Positions 22,806-34,585 of a stretch of 64,000 nucleotides of DNA are shown one piece after another. How positions within the stretch are numbered: position 1 is the first letter of the stretch; each line of letters opens with the position of its first letter. The stretch is from Serripes groenlandicus. Its lineage: Eukaryota > Mollusca > Bivalvia > Cardiida > Cardiidae. Position numbers and translations under genes: made by a program. Location of the stretch: assembly GCA_031761405.1 (NCBI GenBank), contig JASEVX010000001.1, forward strand, positions 108,853,403 to 108,917,402, given 5' to 3'. A model generated the notes under the pieces. It was not told the origin of the DNA. It searched no databases and saw only the letters and a list, made by a program, of their open reading frames with translations.

Positions 22806-22907
22806 TTAACCCTTTCCCACATACAGATGCTTTCTGATGCCTCTGCAGCTGCACAGATATTTTTAAAATCGTCCGATGCAGATTTGCTGTATGTGGGACA
22901 GGGTTAA
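22806..22907 (-). mobile_element. TTAA MITE, internally deleted (102 bp)
   Basis: Both termini are intact (ttaaccctttcccacatac / gtatgtgggacagggttaa) but the centre is missing. Confidence 0.75.
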
Positions 22908-23137
22908 GATAGTGACAGATTGGGACATATGGGATTTTTATTCTTCATTTGATCAATCCCCTATTAGATTTTTTATTTTTAAAAGTAACACTAGGGTAAG
23001 TTTACAGAATTTTGAACCTGAAAAACTCATTCTCAAATGTGTAATGTCTCACTAAAAATATTTTCATTAGAACTAAATTTATAATCATTTGACTGTTAAA
23101 TGTTTGTTTATGAATGACTGATATTGTTATATTTCAG

Positions 23138-23295
23138 ATTTTCTGTCCGTAAACCACCCAATAAAAATATATTTGTACTGGACCTGAAGGTTGGTGCTTG
23201 TTTTGAGAAGGATGGAGAATGTCTGATAGAAGTTGATGTACTGAAAGGAACAGAATTTCCGCAACCTGGATGTGACCTGACAATTGATTATTCCT
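23138..23295 (+). CDS. Exon C3 (module 3)
   Basis: The acceptor is tttcag and the donor gtaaat; phase 2 to 1. It has V-L-D-L-K-V-G-A-C-F ... G-E-C-L and closes F-P-Q-P-G-C-D-L. All three cysteines are present. Confidence 0.88.
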
Positions 23296-23460
23296 GTAAA
23301 TAAATCAAAATTAAATTTGATAATTTCATGGTTAATCTTGGGGGTACAGATGGATTATTGCTTGACTCTTACGACTATTGCCCTTTGGATAATTACTTTC
23401 ATGATGAGCAACAAGACTATTCAATAATTATACTTTGTGTTTATAAAAAAAAAAAGCATA

Positions 23461-23522
23461 ATTTTGTCTAGATGTTTTTGAATTTGTCTACTGCAAATTT
23501 GTTGTATGTGGGAAAGGATTAA
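23461..23522 (-). mobile_element. TTAA MITE, right end
   Basis: ttgtctactgcaaatttgtt and gtatgtgggaaaggattaa remain. Confidence 0.55.
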
Positions 23523-24788
23523 GGAATATATTCTTTCATATAAAAAGGGTCAGTTATCCTGAGGGGCAAAGATTCTATGAGACAAGAAGTCTGAGGGGCA
23601 TTCATCTTATATGATAGTTTTCTGCTTTGACATCATCAAAAGGAAACATTGCAGTTATTTAGTGTTTGAGAAATTAGGTCCCCTCCCCAACTTCCAGGGG
23701 AGATTAATTGTTTTTGCCCTCTTCGTCTCATGTGGGTTTCTGCTCAATAAATGATGTTACATGGAACCCAGAGTATTCAAACATCAAGGAATGTTTGGTC
23801 TAATTGAGTAGATGATCCCTGTTTGTAATTTTTGAGTCAAAGGAAAAGGTCCATGTTTGTTTTTGTTTAATACCTCAATAACCTTTTGTTCAAAAGTCTT
23901 GAAACTTTATTGGGTGAATGGAATTATTGACTAGACGATCCATACTTTTTGGGGGGTTGCGTGGTCAAAGATCGAGGTGAAAAGGGCTTTAAAGGTAAAA
24001 TGTGTTTCTGCTCAATTTCTAAACATACCTTTGACATAGAGTCTTCAAATGTTGCAGGATGATAGGACTCTTTGATTGGGTGACCCCTATTGTTTTGGGG
24101 TTTCCGGGGTCAAAGGTTAAGGTCACAGATTGACACATAGTGTTTACTACAGCAAGTGTTCGAAATTATTGTCCAGATGTTTGTGTGGTCTGCCTTGGGA
24201 GGTTGACACTCGGGGTTTTAACTATAACAGTTATCTAGTGATTGAAAGAATTTCTAGATTTTGTGTCAGTTGCATTGACATGTTTAAACATAGGAATATC
24301 TTCTCTGATATCTTACCCTCAGTTACGCTTTCACTGATTTTACCTATTGACAGGCCACGCATGTGTTCCTTCAAAGCCTTTAAGCCTTTTATACCCGTTG
24401 TAGAAGTTTTCAGTTGAAGTCTGAAGGTTATTTCAGCTAAGACTTATATTGTGTGAATTTGATATTAGTCTGGGATATTGTAAATTAATGAGACTGCTTA
24501 AGATATAATTAAGGGAGATGACTATTAGAATAACTGACTGTCCAAAGCAAAGAACTTAAGTTAAATTACTACTTCATTTTTAGACAATTTTTACTGAAAG
24601 CAAATCCCAGGCTTAACCAATATAAATTGCTGTTATTTTTTAAACTGTATGTTGAGAAACAATTAGCTATAATACGGCAATATTTTTGATATTAATAATG
24701 CAGCAAAATCAACTCTTATTACTTCTGAACTTTGATTGAATTTGTAAGGAAATAAATCATGGTAAAATTTGTATTTTCTATTTTTTAG
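23523..24788. other. Intron, degraded repeat sequence
   Basis: Pieces such as aggtcaaaggttaaggtcac, 'gaaactttattgggtgaatg' and gggtcaaagg at 23800-24140 resemble the GGTCAAGGTCAC repeat group; no exon was found. The ORF at 24130-24417 lacks splice sites and any module motif. Confidence 0.4.
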
Positions 24789-24971
24789 CATTTTCTGTTT
24801 CGACATTGCTGGAAAACAACAACCTTACGAACATAGATATAACTGGTGCACTATGGGAAGAGGTAATCAACTTTGTAGCAGATGTGACTGGACTCGATGA
24901 ATACTTTTTAGACAAATCTTGTACATTTGATGATGACCAATTTACCGGGGCTGTCAATGGACTCAATGATG
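24789..24971 (+). CDS. Exon D3 (module 3)
   Basis: The acceptor is a poly-T tract plus ag and the donor gtgaga; phase 1 to 1. It encodes S-F-S-V-S-T-L-L-E ... V-T-G-L-D-E-Y-F-L with the cysteine in K-S-C-T-F, closing V-N-G-L-N-D, so the usual W of N-G-W is L here. Confidence 0.85.
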
Positions 24972-25033
24972 GTGAGAATGTTTTTATCTCAGGTTTTTGA
25001 CAAATGGCAATGTTGTTTTGGTGAACTTTTTGA

Positions 25034-25252
25034 TTAACCCTTTCCCACAAACAACAAATCGGCTGCAAAGAAAATATCCAGGTAAAATATCATAAACATC
25101 TCAATAAATGAAAGTGTGATACTTAAATAGACTTGAAAACATTGTGGCAAAAGGAGAAATTGCCTAATCATGAGCAATTTTTCCTTTCAACACAATGTTT
25201 TCAAAAGTTGACTTCTATAGAGGCATCAGATTGGGTCTATAAATGGGAAAAT
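25034..25252 (+). mobile_element. TTAA MITE, forward copy
   Basis: Left end ttaaccctttcccacaaac, centre cctaatcatgagcaattttt; the right end is eroded. Confidence 0.7.
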
Positions 25253-25611
25253 GTCAATGTATTTTGTAACCAAAATAGACAAATGACTTATCTGTGTTCT
25301 TGATTTTACCTGTAATGATGACATATTAATATCTGTTATTCCTTTGGATTATCAGTTTGACCATTTCTTTTGTAATTTCTAGTCATTTTTCCATACATCT
25401 ATCACGTTTCACTTACATTTCGTTCCGTAATCTTGTTCTTCAGAGAGTGTCCGTTTTGAAAAGTCTGCAATTTTCATATAAAGAGATTGGTTAAAGCATT
25501 GTTACTCAATCGGAGTAATACCAAAAATGGTAGTAGCACTGGATTCCCACGTAGGCTCACATGATAGTGGGATACACATCTCAACTTAACAGTTTATTAT
25601 TTTTAAGAGTT

Positions 25612-25823
25612 CTTTCCTTTCCCATCTACAACAAATCTGCTGCAGACATTTTTGAAATCCTATTGGGAAAAGTACGTAAAATCTCTAGAAATGAAAGTAT
25701 GTTTATTGAATAAAATTGAAAAAATGGTGACAAACTGAGCAATTTCTCCTTTTGCTTATATGTTATCCAACAATTGTCAGCTGCAGAGGCGTCAGAAAGC
25801 ATCTATATGTGGGAAAGGGTTTA
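25612..25823 (+). mobile_element. TTAA MITE, forward copy
   Basis: It runs from cctttcccatctacaacaaa to agcatctatatgtgggaaag and gg. Confidence 0.7.
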
Positions 25824-26468
25824 AAACATCTCAGGAGCACTTACTGGATATTTTCATTTCTCCTTTTCCCAAAATGTTGTGTGCTTTATTGCCCATCAAA
25901 CGTTGATTATGTCAGGAAAGGGGTGGAAGGTTAGCAACTTCCGTTCAAAATTACCTAAAGGTATGAAACCAAGTTATATTACTGAAATACAATTGATAGA
26001 AGAATTAAACAATAATAACATAATACTCCCTGTTCCTTTTCAAAGATGGATACAACATACAGAGTTCTAGATAACAGGTGTCTTGCATGTTCTTAAATCT
26101 TTATTTGACCTTATAACACTATGATGTGAATTGTTAACAGAAAAATGTTTGGAGAACCCACATAATAGGATTTAGTTGGAAAATAAGAGAGATTTTGTAG
26201 GGAGAAGAGCTACATGTATACTGCTCCTTTTCTCAATATCTGCAACATAGTCTTCAAAAATAACTTGTTACCCATAATCATGAAGAACGCCTAGTGCCGA
26301 AATATGGTATGAGAGAATGTTTTTCAATTATTATTAAAATGCTGAATTTTGACTCTAAGGGATCCCTTCTTTGTCATCTGTCAATCCGCCTGTCCATTAC
26401 AATTTCATTTATTGACTTATTAGCAGGCAACTCACATGTTCTATCAAATACTCTTGATATAATTTCAG
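25824..26468. other. Intron sequence, nothing recognised
   Basis: The frame at 26294-26468 is open into exon A4 but shows no domain; it is intron read-through. Confidence 0.4.
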
Positions 26469-26687
26469 AATGCCCTGTAATAGACTACAGTCAGATGATC
26501 AGGGATATCCCAGACTTTGCTGTCTGTCATGTCAATGAGAAGTGTTTTAGGATAGAATGTTGTGTGGACGTTGAATATATAAGGCGGACTCTTTCTATGT
26601 ACTTTGAAATTAACTTCTGTGATTTTGCGATTTATGGTGGAATTGAAAAAATGGAGTTTGAGCATTTTATTCTGGATTATGAGTGGG
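26469..26687 (+). CDS. Exon A4 (module 4, Cys domain)
   Basis: The acceptor is tttcag and the donor gtaagt; phase 1 to 1. Six cysteines: E-C-P-V, A-V-C-H, K-C-F-R-I-E-C-C-V and N-F-C-D-F, closing D-Y-E-W-G. A MITE left end follows about 21 bp after the donor. Confidence 0.9.
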
Positions 26688-26708
26688 GTAAGTTATGTTT
26701 ATAATATG

Positions 26709-26810
26709 TTTAACCTTTCCCTCATAAAACAAATCTACAGCAGACAATTTTGAAAACAAACGTTAAGCGAAAAATAGCGAATATTTCTATTGCTTTTAAA
26801 ACAATTTACT
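26709..26810 (+). mobile_element. TTAA MITE, left end, forward, in A4-B4 intron
   Basis: ttaacctttccctcataaaa begins about 21 bp after the A4 donor. Confidence 0.6.
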
Positions 26811-26934
26811 CATGAATAAGCAAAGGGCTCTTATATTTATTTTCTTTGTCAAAATATGTCAAGTCTAATAATTATCAACCTAAAAATAGCAACATTTGAA
26901 TTTTGCTTTTCCCCAATTAACATTGTCATCGATG

Positions 26935-27920
26935 ATTCTTATACCCCCTTTCGAAGAAGAGGGGGGTACATTTCTTTGTACATGTTGGTCTGTCCAACTG
27001 GAGACTAATTGATAAGTGCAGAATGTTTGGATTCCCAGTACTCAAACTTGGTAGGCTGGATTGGCATGACCAGTGAATAACAAATATTGATTTTTAGCTC
27101 ACCTGAGCACGAAGTTGAGGGACTATCTACCAAGATTGTTCAAATTATTCGGATCCGTTAAAAAAAAAAGACCTCTTAGTTGTGGGGCTTGTTTTCCTTA
27201 TATGTGCATTGTAAAACCTTTAAAAATCTTCTTGTCCAAAAGTACTGGCCCGAATTAAAGATAATCTGACAAATATTCCTAGATGGACCCTCTACCAAGA
27301 TTGTTCAAATTATGTGGATCTAATAAAAAAAAACATGGCCTCTAAGGGGCAGGGCTTGTTTTCCTTATATGTGCATTGTAAAAGCTTTTTAAAAATCTTC
27401 TTGTCCGAAAGTACTGGCCTGATTTAAAATAATATGGCATATTTGTTCCTTAAGGGACCTTCTTCCAAGATTGTTCAAATTATTTGGATCCGATAAAAAA
27501 CATGGCCTCTAGCAGGCGGGGCATGTTTTCCTTATATGTGCATTGTAAAAACTTCTTAGATTTAATTATCTTGTTTGGTCACCATTGTTACAGTGACCTT
27601 GAACACAGAAAGCTTGTCTGATTGAAAACTGGCAGAATGCCTGGGCCATGTCCTCAAATTTGGAAGGGAGCTTGGGCATGACCAGTAAATGACCACTTTT
27701 GATTTTGTGGTCACCTATGAAAAGCTCAAGGTCACAGTGATTTTGAACACAAAAGGTTTGTCCAATTAATAACTGCAGAATGCCTGGGCCTTAGGAACTC
27801 AAATTCTGTAAGGAGGTTGGGCATCACCTGTAGATGACCTGTATTGATTTTGAAATTAAATGATCATAAGGGTCCAAACATGACATCTGATGTAATGCTA
27901 GCTCACTGAGCTCTTGTATA
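26935..27920 (+). repeat. Composite dispersed repeats
   Basis: It has three units of aaaaatcttcttgtcc plus tggccc ... aagattgttcaaattat and acatggcctctagg (27130-27560), then two units with aggtcacagtg and gaatgcctgggcc (27590-27860). The first units belong with those at 52540-54020. Confidence 0.6.
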
Positions 27921-27942
27921 AATTTGCAGCAAATTTCTATGT

Positions 27943-28173
27943 TTAACCCTTTCCCACATAAAGAGGCTTTCTGATGCCTCTGCTGCAGACGATTTCTGAA
28001 AACATTGTGACAAGAGAATGAAATTGCTCAAAACGAGCAATTTCTTCTTTTGCTACAATGTTTTTAACTTTTTTCAGTAGATATACCCTCATTTATAGGG
28101 ATTTCCCGCTCTTTTTCCCCACATGTTTCCAAAGTCACCTGCTGTAGAGTTGTTGCATGTGGGAAAGGGTTAA
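27943..28173 (-). mobile_element. TTAA MITE, full reverse copy
   Basis: TTAA-CCCTTTCCC ends are intact, with centre attgctcaaaacgagcaatt. Confidence 0.8.
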
Positions 28174-28255
28174 ACCGGAGTTTTCTTGGAAATGTCTATT
28201 GTACATTAGTTCTTCTATTCCTTTACAAAACTATGGCCCTGAAGAACATTTATCT

Positions 28256-28372
28256 TATTTATGAGCAATTTCTGCTTTTGCCACATTTTTTTTTCGAAAG
28301 TTGACTGATGCAGACTAGATGCGTCAAATGTGTCTAGTACTGTCTACCTATGGGCAAGGAATAAGGCTGATT
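28256..28372 (+). mobile_element. TTAA MITE, right half, forward
   Basis: tttatgagcaatttctgctt is followed by gatgcgtcaaatgtgtctag and a mutated end. Confidence 0.5.
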
Positions 28373-28386
28373 ACATTGTTTTCCAG

Positions 28387-28429
28387 GAACACAAGAACAG
28401 AAAACCATCCAAGAGATGATAACACTTTT
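28387..28429 (+). CDS. Exon B4 (module 4 linker)
   Basis: This 43-nt exon lies between ttccag and gtaagt, phase 1 to 2: G-T-Q-E-Q-K-T-I-Q-E-M-I-T-L, completing F with exon C4. Confidence 0.75.
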
Positions 28430-28659
28430 GTAAGTTTAATTGCTTACTTCATTAATATTCCTTTACTTCATGAACTGAACTTGTAAACCTGAAATGACTT
28501 TTTAGTGTCATTTATTTTTAAAAAAACAACAGACAATTTGCGTTTATTCAACAGTGTTTTCAACTTTGACACATCACCCTTTGCTGCATTGAAAGAAGTG
28601 AATAGCTTTATTTGAATACTGCTTTTTTGCTCTCAATTTCGGGTGTTTTGCCAAACAAT

Positions 28660-28900
28660 CATAGTTTATCTCCATATGAGCCGTCCCGCGAGAAAACAAA
28701 CAGTGTGGACTGTCGACCCAGATCAGCCTAACCATGCCGCGAAGAATAACCCGGACAGACACTTTTCGTCTCCTGTGGATTTCAGGAATCACTACTCTAT
28801 ACCTCTATACCTCTATCCCCTGAGACGGAATGTGTTGGCCCACATTAGTCTGCGCAGGCTGATCTTGGTCGATACATTATGCAGAGTCCATAATGTTTGT
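28660..28900 (-). repeat. Possible dispersed SINE-like repeat
   Basis: In reverse it reads gcctgcgcagactaatgtgg ... gtgtctgtccgggttattc ... ggctgatctgggtcgac. The theme of paired agcctgcgcag / ggctgatct blocks resembles a common bivalve repeat; this is from memory only. Confidence 0.35.
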
Positions 28901-29084
28901 TTTCTTGAGGGAAGGCTCGTATGTGTTTTTTCATCTAAGTTATGATTTCTATACTTAGTTAACCCCAACCCACAATAGTGGAATGTACCCCAACCTTACT
29001 TAATATTTTATGTATTACTGAGCGCTAAGTAGTCCGTAGCTTTGGTGGAATTGGAGCCAGACTACATAAATATTGGAGACAATA

Positions 29085-30330
29085 TCAAATGCATAATTTG
29101 GATCATCTTTAGAGCCTATGAACACATTCTGATATGCATCATTTTTGAGTCAATGAACACATTTTGATATGGATCATCTTTTGAGCTAATGAACACATTC
29201 TGATTTGTTTCATTTTTAGCTCTACTGGCCAAAGGCCAGAAGAGCTTATGCCATGGTGTGGTGTCCGTCGTCCGTGCGTCCGTCCGTAAACAATTGCTTT
29301 ATATTGCAATTATATTTAGAGCCAATGAATACATTCTGATATGGATGATCTTTTGAGCTAATGAACACATTCTGGTATGGGTCATATTTTGAGACAATGA
29401 ACACATTCTGATATGCATCATATTTTGAGTCAATAAACATAATGAACACATTTTGATATGGATCATCTTTTGAGACAATGAGCACATTCTGGTATGTATC
29501 ATCTTTTGAGCCAACGTACGCATTCTTATGATATGGATCATTTTTTGAGTCAATGAACACATTTTGATTTGGATAATCTTTTGAGCTAATCAACACATTC
29601 TGATATGTATCACCTTTTGAGACAATGAACACATTCTGATATCTATAATTTTTTGAACTAATGAACACATTCTGATATGGATCATATTTTGAGTCAATGA
29701 ACACATTTTGATATGGATCACCTTTTAAGCCAATGAACACATTCTGCTATGGATCATCTTTTGAGCCAATGAACACATTCTGATATGGATCATCTTCTGA
29801 GCCAATAAACACATTCTGATATAAATCATCTTTTGAGCCAATTAATGCATTCTGATAGAAATCATCTTTTGAGCCAATGAACACATTTTAATATGAGTCA
29901 TCTTTCAAGCCAATGAATTCATTCTAATATGAATCATCTTTTGAGAAATGAACACATTCTGATATGGATCATCTTTTGAGCGAATAAACACATTCTGATA
30001 GAAATCATGTTTTGAGCCCGTCAACACATTCTGATTTGTTTTATCTTTTTTGTCAATTGACACATTTTGATATGGATCATCTTTTAAGCCAATGAACATA
30101 TTCTAATATTAATCATCTTTCGAGCCAATGAACTCTTTCTAATATGTATCATCTTTTGAGCCAATGAACACATTCTGATGTGCATCATTTTTGAGTCAAT
30201 GAACACATTCTAATATAGATCATCTTTTGAGCCAATGAACACATTCTGATTTGCATCATTTTTGAGTCAATGAACACATTTTGATATGGATCATCTTTTG
30301 AGCTAATGAACACATTCTGATTTGTTTCAT
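29085..30330 (-). repeat. 36-bp minisatellite, main block
   Basis: The unit is atgaacacattctgatatgg followed by atcatcttttgagcca, repeated about 30 times with some diverged spacing. Because 36 is divisible by three, long minus-strand frames appear (a Y-Q-N-V-F-I-x-S-K-D-D-P theme); I regard these as incidental. A copy of an element's left end interrupts it at 29214-29320. Confidence 0.85.
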
Positions 30331-31496
30331 TTTTAGCTCTACTGGCCAAAGGCCAGAAGAGCTTATGCCATGGTGTGGTGTCCGTCGTCCGTGCGTCCGT
30401 TTGTAAACAATTGCTTGTGAACGCGATACAGTCTTCAGTTTTGATTGTATCTCAATCAAACTTATACAGCAGTTAGATATCCATGAGAGCTCGGTTCCTT
30501 TCGCAAACCAGCCAGATCCGCCCATGCAAGACTGGATTATGGCCCTTCGAATTGTCAAAATTGCTATAATAGAGCTTGTGAACACAATAGAGGCTCCATT
30601 TATTATCTGATCTTCACCAAACTTACACAGTAGTTAGGTATCCATGAGAGCTTGGTTCGTTTTGTAAACCAGCCAGATGTGGCCATGCAAGACTGGATTA
30701 TGGCCCTTGATATTGTCAGAATTGCTATAATAGAGCTTGTGAACGGGATACAGTCTTCAGTTTTGATTGTATCTCAATCAAACTTATACAGTTGTTAGAT
30801 ATCCATGAGTGCTCGGTTCCTTTCGCAAACCAGCCAGATCCGCCCATGCAAGACTGGATTATGGCCCTTGAAATTGTCAAAATTGCTATAATTGAGCTTG
30901 TGAACACAATAGAGGCTCCATTTACTAACTAATCTTCACCAAACTCAGATAGTAGTTAAATATTGATGAGAGCTTGGTTCCTTTCTAAAACCAGCCAGAT
31001 GTACCCTTGCATGACTGGATTATGGCCCTTGAAATTGTCAAAATTGCTATAATACAGCTTGTGAACACAATAGAGCCTCCATTTACTATCTGATCTTCAC
31101 TAAACTTAGATAGTAGTTAAATATTGATGCGAGCTTGGTTCCTTTTGAAAACCAGCCAGATGTGCCCTTGCATGACTGGATTATGGCCCTTAAAATTGTC
31201 AAAATTGCTATAATACAGCTTCTGAACACAATAGAGCCTCGAAGTACTTTTCGATCTTCACCAAACTCAGATAGTAGTTGAATATTAATGAGAGCTCGGT
31301 TCCTTTCGCAAACCAGCCAGATCCGGTAATGCAAGACTGGATTATGGCCCTTGAAATTGTCAAAATTGCTATAATACAGCTTTTGAACACAAAAGAGCCT
31401 CCATTTACTATCCGATCTTCACCATACATACATGCTCTGTATTGAAAATGACCAAAGAACCATACCAGTAGAGCATAGGCCTTCATGGGCCTCTTG
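30331..31496 (+). repeat. Repeat element embedded in the minisatellite
   Basis: It starts tagctctactggccaaaggc, has a gtccgtcgtccgtgcgtccg run, then about seven tandem units of roughly 150 bp (aaccagccagat, gcaagactggattatggccc, ttgtcaaaattgctataat). It ends agagcataggccttcatggg and cctcttg. Start and end form a short imperfect inverted repeat (tagctct.ctggcc / ggccttcatgggcc). Confidence 0.75.
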
Positions 31497-31925
31497 ATTG
31501 TGTAAATTGACACATTCTAATATAGATCATCTTTTGAGCCAATGAACACATTCTGATTTGCATCGTTTTTACGCCAATGAACACATTCTGATATGGATCA
31601 TCTTTTGAGCGAATGAACATATTCTGATTTATTTCATCTTTTGTGTAAATTGACACATTCTAATATGGATCATCTTTTGAGCCAATAAACACATTCTGAT
31701 TTGTTTCATCTTTTGTGTAAATTGACACATTCTAATAAGGATCATTTTTCTGAACTAATGAAAACATTCTGATAAGGATCATCTTTTTTGAATTAATGAA
31801 CACATTCTTTATATGGATCATTTGTTTAGCCTATCAACACATTCTGATTTGTTTCATCTGTTGTGTCAATTGACACATTCTAATATAGATCATCTTTTGA
31901 GCCAATGAACACATTCTGATATGCA
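31497..31925 (-). repeat. 36-bp minisatellite, second block
   Basis: It is the same unit as 29085-30330, about eleven copies, ending roughly 20 bp before exon C4. Confidence 0.8.
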
Positions 31926-31940
31926 TCATTTTATTTTCAG

Positions 31941-32095
31941 CTTCAAGATAGACAAGACAAGTGTGGATTTCATTGTTGATCTGTCTGTTGCTCTCTGTAT
32001 GGAACCAGATGTTTGTCAGTTTGAAATGGCTATATTTACAAGAGTAGTTCAGCCAATACCAGTGTGTAATCTGGGCCAGGGATTCAATATAGAGA
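31941..32095 (+). CDS. Exon C4 (module 4)
   Basis: The acceptor is ttttcag and the donor gtaagt; phase 2 to 1. It has D-L-S-V-A-L-C-M-E ... V-C-Q-F and P-I-P-V-C-N. A 36-bp minisatellite runs to within about 20 bp of its acceptor. Confidence 0.88.
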
Positions 32096-32517
32096 GTAAG
32101 TAATTACATCTTCACTGACTTACATCAATTTTGATACTTATGCAGCAAACAACTTTTCAAACTATGTTGCAAAAAGAGATATGCTACATGCATTATGAGT
32201 AATACTTCCTCTTCCAACAATGTTTTTTGTTAGATGTCTCCAGAGCAGACAATTCGAAACTTTCATATCAGGAAAATGGAAAAAAAAAGGTCTGTATCTG
32301 TCCAACTACAAAAATGTTATTATTTTGAATAATGTAAAAATTATTCGGCAAACTATTAAACATGTACTATTTTCAACTAGATTATGTCATTATGGATGTA
32401 ATAACAAAACACCAGTATGATATTATACCTGTAATTAGATTACAGATGCTCTATTAAAACAAACCATATGACATTTGTGATCAGTGAACATCCAGATCAA
32501 TTTGTACATATACACAG

Positions 32518-32746
32518 TTAACCCTTTCCCAGCGGCATATGCATTTAGACGCAATATCAGCAGACAACTTTTGAAAAGATTGTGGCCAAAAGTGAAATTG
32601 CTCATGGTGAACAATTTCTCCTTTGGCAAGAATGTTTTCAAATTAATTTAACAATTAAGCTATCTTTTATGGAGATTTATCAGTATTTTGTCACTATGTT
32701 TTCAAAGTTGTCTGCTGCAGATTTGCTGTATGTGAGAAAGGGTTAA
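32518..32746 (-). mobile_element. TTAA MITE, full reverse copy
   Basis: The ends are ttaaccctttcccagcggc and gctgtatgtgagaaagggtt, with centre attgctcatggtgaacaatt. Confidence 0.78.
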
Positions 32747-32858
32747 AGTAGACTATCAAGGAATTAAGAGATTATTTACCATTTGAATCAGGGTTGTATA
32801 CTTGGCTTGAACAGTTTTTGAGATTTATGTTATATAATTTGCTTTCTTTCATTTGTAG

Positions 32859-33035
32859 ACTTTTCATTAACTGAAGCGATGAAACAATGGGGACAATCCA
32901 ATGTTGATAGCCTGCCGTCCTCAGTAATTGATATACTACTCTCTGAACTTGGGCTGGACAAGTTTTTAAACAATCCTTCATGTAAATTATCGGACAGTCT
33001 GTTTACAGAAATTGCTGAAACTGGATGGACATCAG
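32859..33035 (+). CDS. Exon D4 (module 4)
   Basis: The acceptor is tttgtag and the donor gtaatt; phase 1 to 1. It encodes N-F-S-L-T-E-A-M ... L-S-E-L-G-L-D-K-F-L, then P-S-C-K-L, closing T-G-W-T-S. Confidence 0.88.
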
Positions 33036-33257
33036 GTAATTAGAAAACCAATTTTATTTCTTTTGTTTTTCATCTAATAATTAGCTCACATAAACAGCTC
33101 AAAGTGTATCAATCACCATTTGTCATCTTTTCAAATTTTCTTCGCAAAAATTAATGGTCTGATTTCACACGAATCCTCTCTAATGTTTGCTACCAGTTGT
33201 TCAACCAAACAGCTGTAGTGCACAAGACAGCTTCCACATCTGAAACTAGAAAAATCT

Positions 33258-33446
33258 TTAACCCATTCCCACAAATCTGCAGAAGAAGACTTTTAAAAAT
33301 CTCTAGGTAAAAGTATGGAAACTTTCTATAAATGAAGTAATTTTTATTAAATTGAGTTGCAAACATTGTGGCCAAAGGAGAAATTGCTCATTAATGGCCA
33401 TTTTCTGCAGAGGCATTATAAAGTGCTTTATGTGAGAAAGCATTAA
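33258..33446 (+). mobile_element. TTAA MITE, forward copy
   Basis: It runs from ttaacccattcccacaaatc to tgtgagaaagcattaa; part of the right arm is deleted. Confidence 0.65.
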
Positions 33447-33515
33447 ATGGCATCTGCTCCAAAAGCAATGGCCAAATTTTAAAATATATTCACATAAATG
33501 TTCTTTTAGTGGCCC

Positions 33516-33720
33516 TCCTCCGGGTATTCGATCCCCGGCCGGGCCATACCAAACACTTAAAAATCACAGTAATGGCTGCCCTCAGGTTTGCAGGGTTAGC
33601 ATTGCGACTGACTGGCTGGTGTCAGAATAAATTGGCCAGTAGTACTGGTAAATTTCCCAGGAAACACGCCGATATAACTGAACAATTGTTGAAAGCAGCA
33701 TAACACACAATACAATCAAT
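33516..33720 (+). mobile_element. tRNA-derived SINE, 5' truncated
   Basis: A B-box/T-arm-like block, ccgggtattcgatccccgg, is followed by a body containing gactgactggctggtgtcag and ggtaaatttcccaggaaaca, ending gttgaaagcagcataacaca and an aatcaatcaatg tail. This body and tail resemble widespread molluscan SINEs (known type; assignment from memory). The A box is missing. Confidence 0.55.
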
Positions 33721-33839
33721 CAATGAACCACTTAGTAATTTCAAATTAAAGTCATTAAACAATCTCCTAAATCACTTGCCCAATTTCAAAATATATACAC
33801 ATAAATTTTCCTTTAATGGCCCTCCACAAACATTGTTCA

Positions 33840-34020
33840 AGCCGATCTGTTCCACAAGACAAGATGGCCTGCCTAGCTAAAGTTTGAATAATCTCTAAAC
33901 AGCCTCTCCTTAACCACTGGCCCAAGAAAATATTTTGACAGTAATTGTTCTAATGATTCTGCTCTGCTGAACAATAACATATGAGGCCCGGTGAGCAATA
34001 TAGGACCATTTGGCCCTCCT
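33840..34020 (+). repeat. Dispersed repeat end
   Basis: It ends ggtgagcaatataggaccat and ttggccctcct, the same tail type as at 19130-19175 and 53990-54020. Confidence 0.5.
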
Positions 34021-34381
34021 ATAAAAATATTACCGTTTGGACTTTCGGACTAATTAAACGGATTTTATGTGTAAATGGTCGCTCCTTTCTCGATATTTTT
34101 TGTCCGGATCCGGAATGCGAAATTCCGTTTTAATGGAGAATAATCAACCAAATAAACGAAACTTACCTGTAAGTTGATGTTTGGTTGTGATTCTATGTAG
34201 TCATACATAACTGGAGGGATTAAATGAGATGTGCGAGCACCTTGACCAAGAATATCAGTATTGAAAGCGTAAAGGAATTTCTCTTTGGGAAAAAGAAAAC
34301 CAGCGAAATTCCAGTATATCTTAATTGAGCATGTCACACATACTCTCTGGGAGGGAAATAATTATCCACGGGTGGGCATTT

Positions 34382-34498
34382 AATCCCTCCAGTTATGTAT
34401 GACTACATAGAATCACAACCAAACATCAATTTACAGGTAAGTTTCGTTTATTTGGTTGATTCTATTACGTCATACAAACTGTCGGTCTCAAATGAGAC
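34382..34498. repeat. Internal complementary region of the second DIRS element
   Basis: 34382-34461 is the reverse complement of the left end (34142-34220), with few mismatches. 34459-34498 is the reverse complement of the right end (38788-38826). They overlap at ATT. Confidence 0.9.
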
Positions 34499-34585
34499 TT
34501 CAAAGCTCCCAAAAAGAAATTTCAAGAGCTGTGCAACAATAGAAATAGAAACCCATACCTTGTCTTATGTATCTGAACTGTATCT

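Noticed and set aside
25752..26070. Two short + frames near a splice-like tttcag
   Set aside because: They overlap a MITE right end, and neither matches the module phases or motifs.
29246..29740. A 164-codon minus-strand frame with regular Y-Q-N-V-F-I-S-K-D repeats, looking like a repeat protein
   Set aside because: The 36-bp minisatellite period is a multiple of three, so open frames arise automatically; it is intronic and antisense to the gene, with no exon signals.
29085..30330. Regular 36-bp repeats resembling a CRISPR array
   Set aside because: The units are directly tandem without unique spacers, and the window is plainly animal DNA.
33520..33560. A tRNA gene, from a T-arm-like ccgggtattcgatccccgg
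   Set aside because: There is no A box, acceptor stem or anticodon arm; it fits a truncated SINE better.
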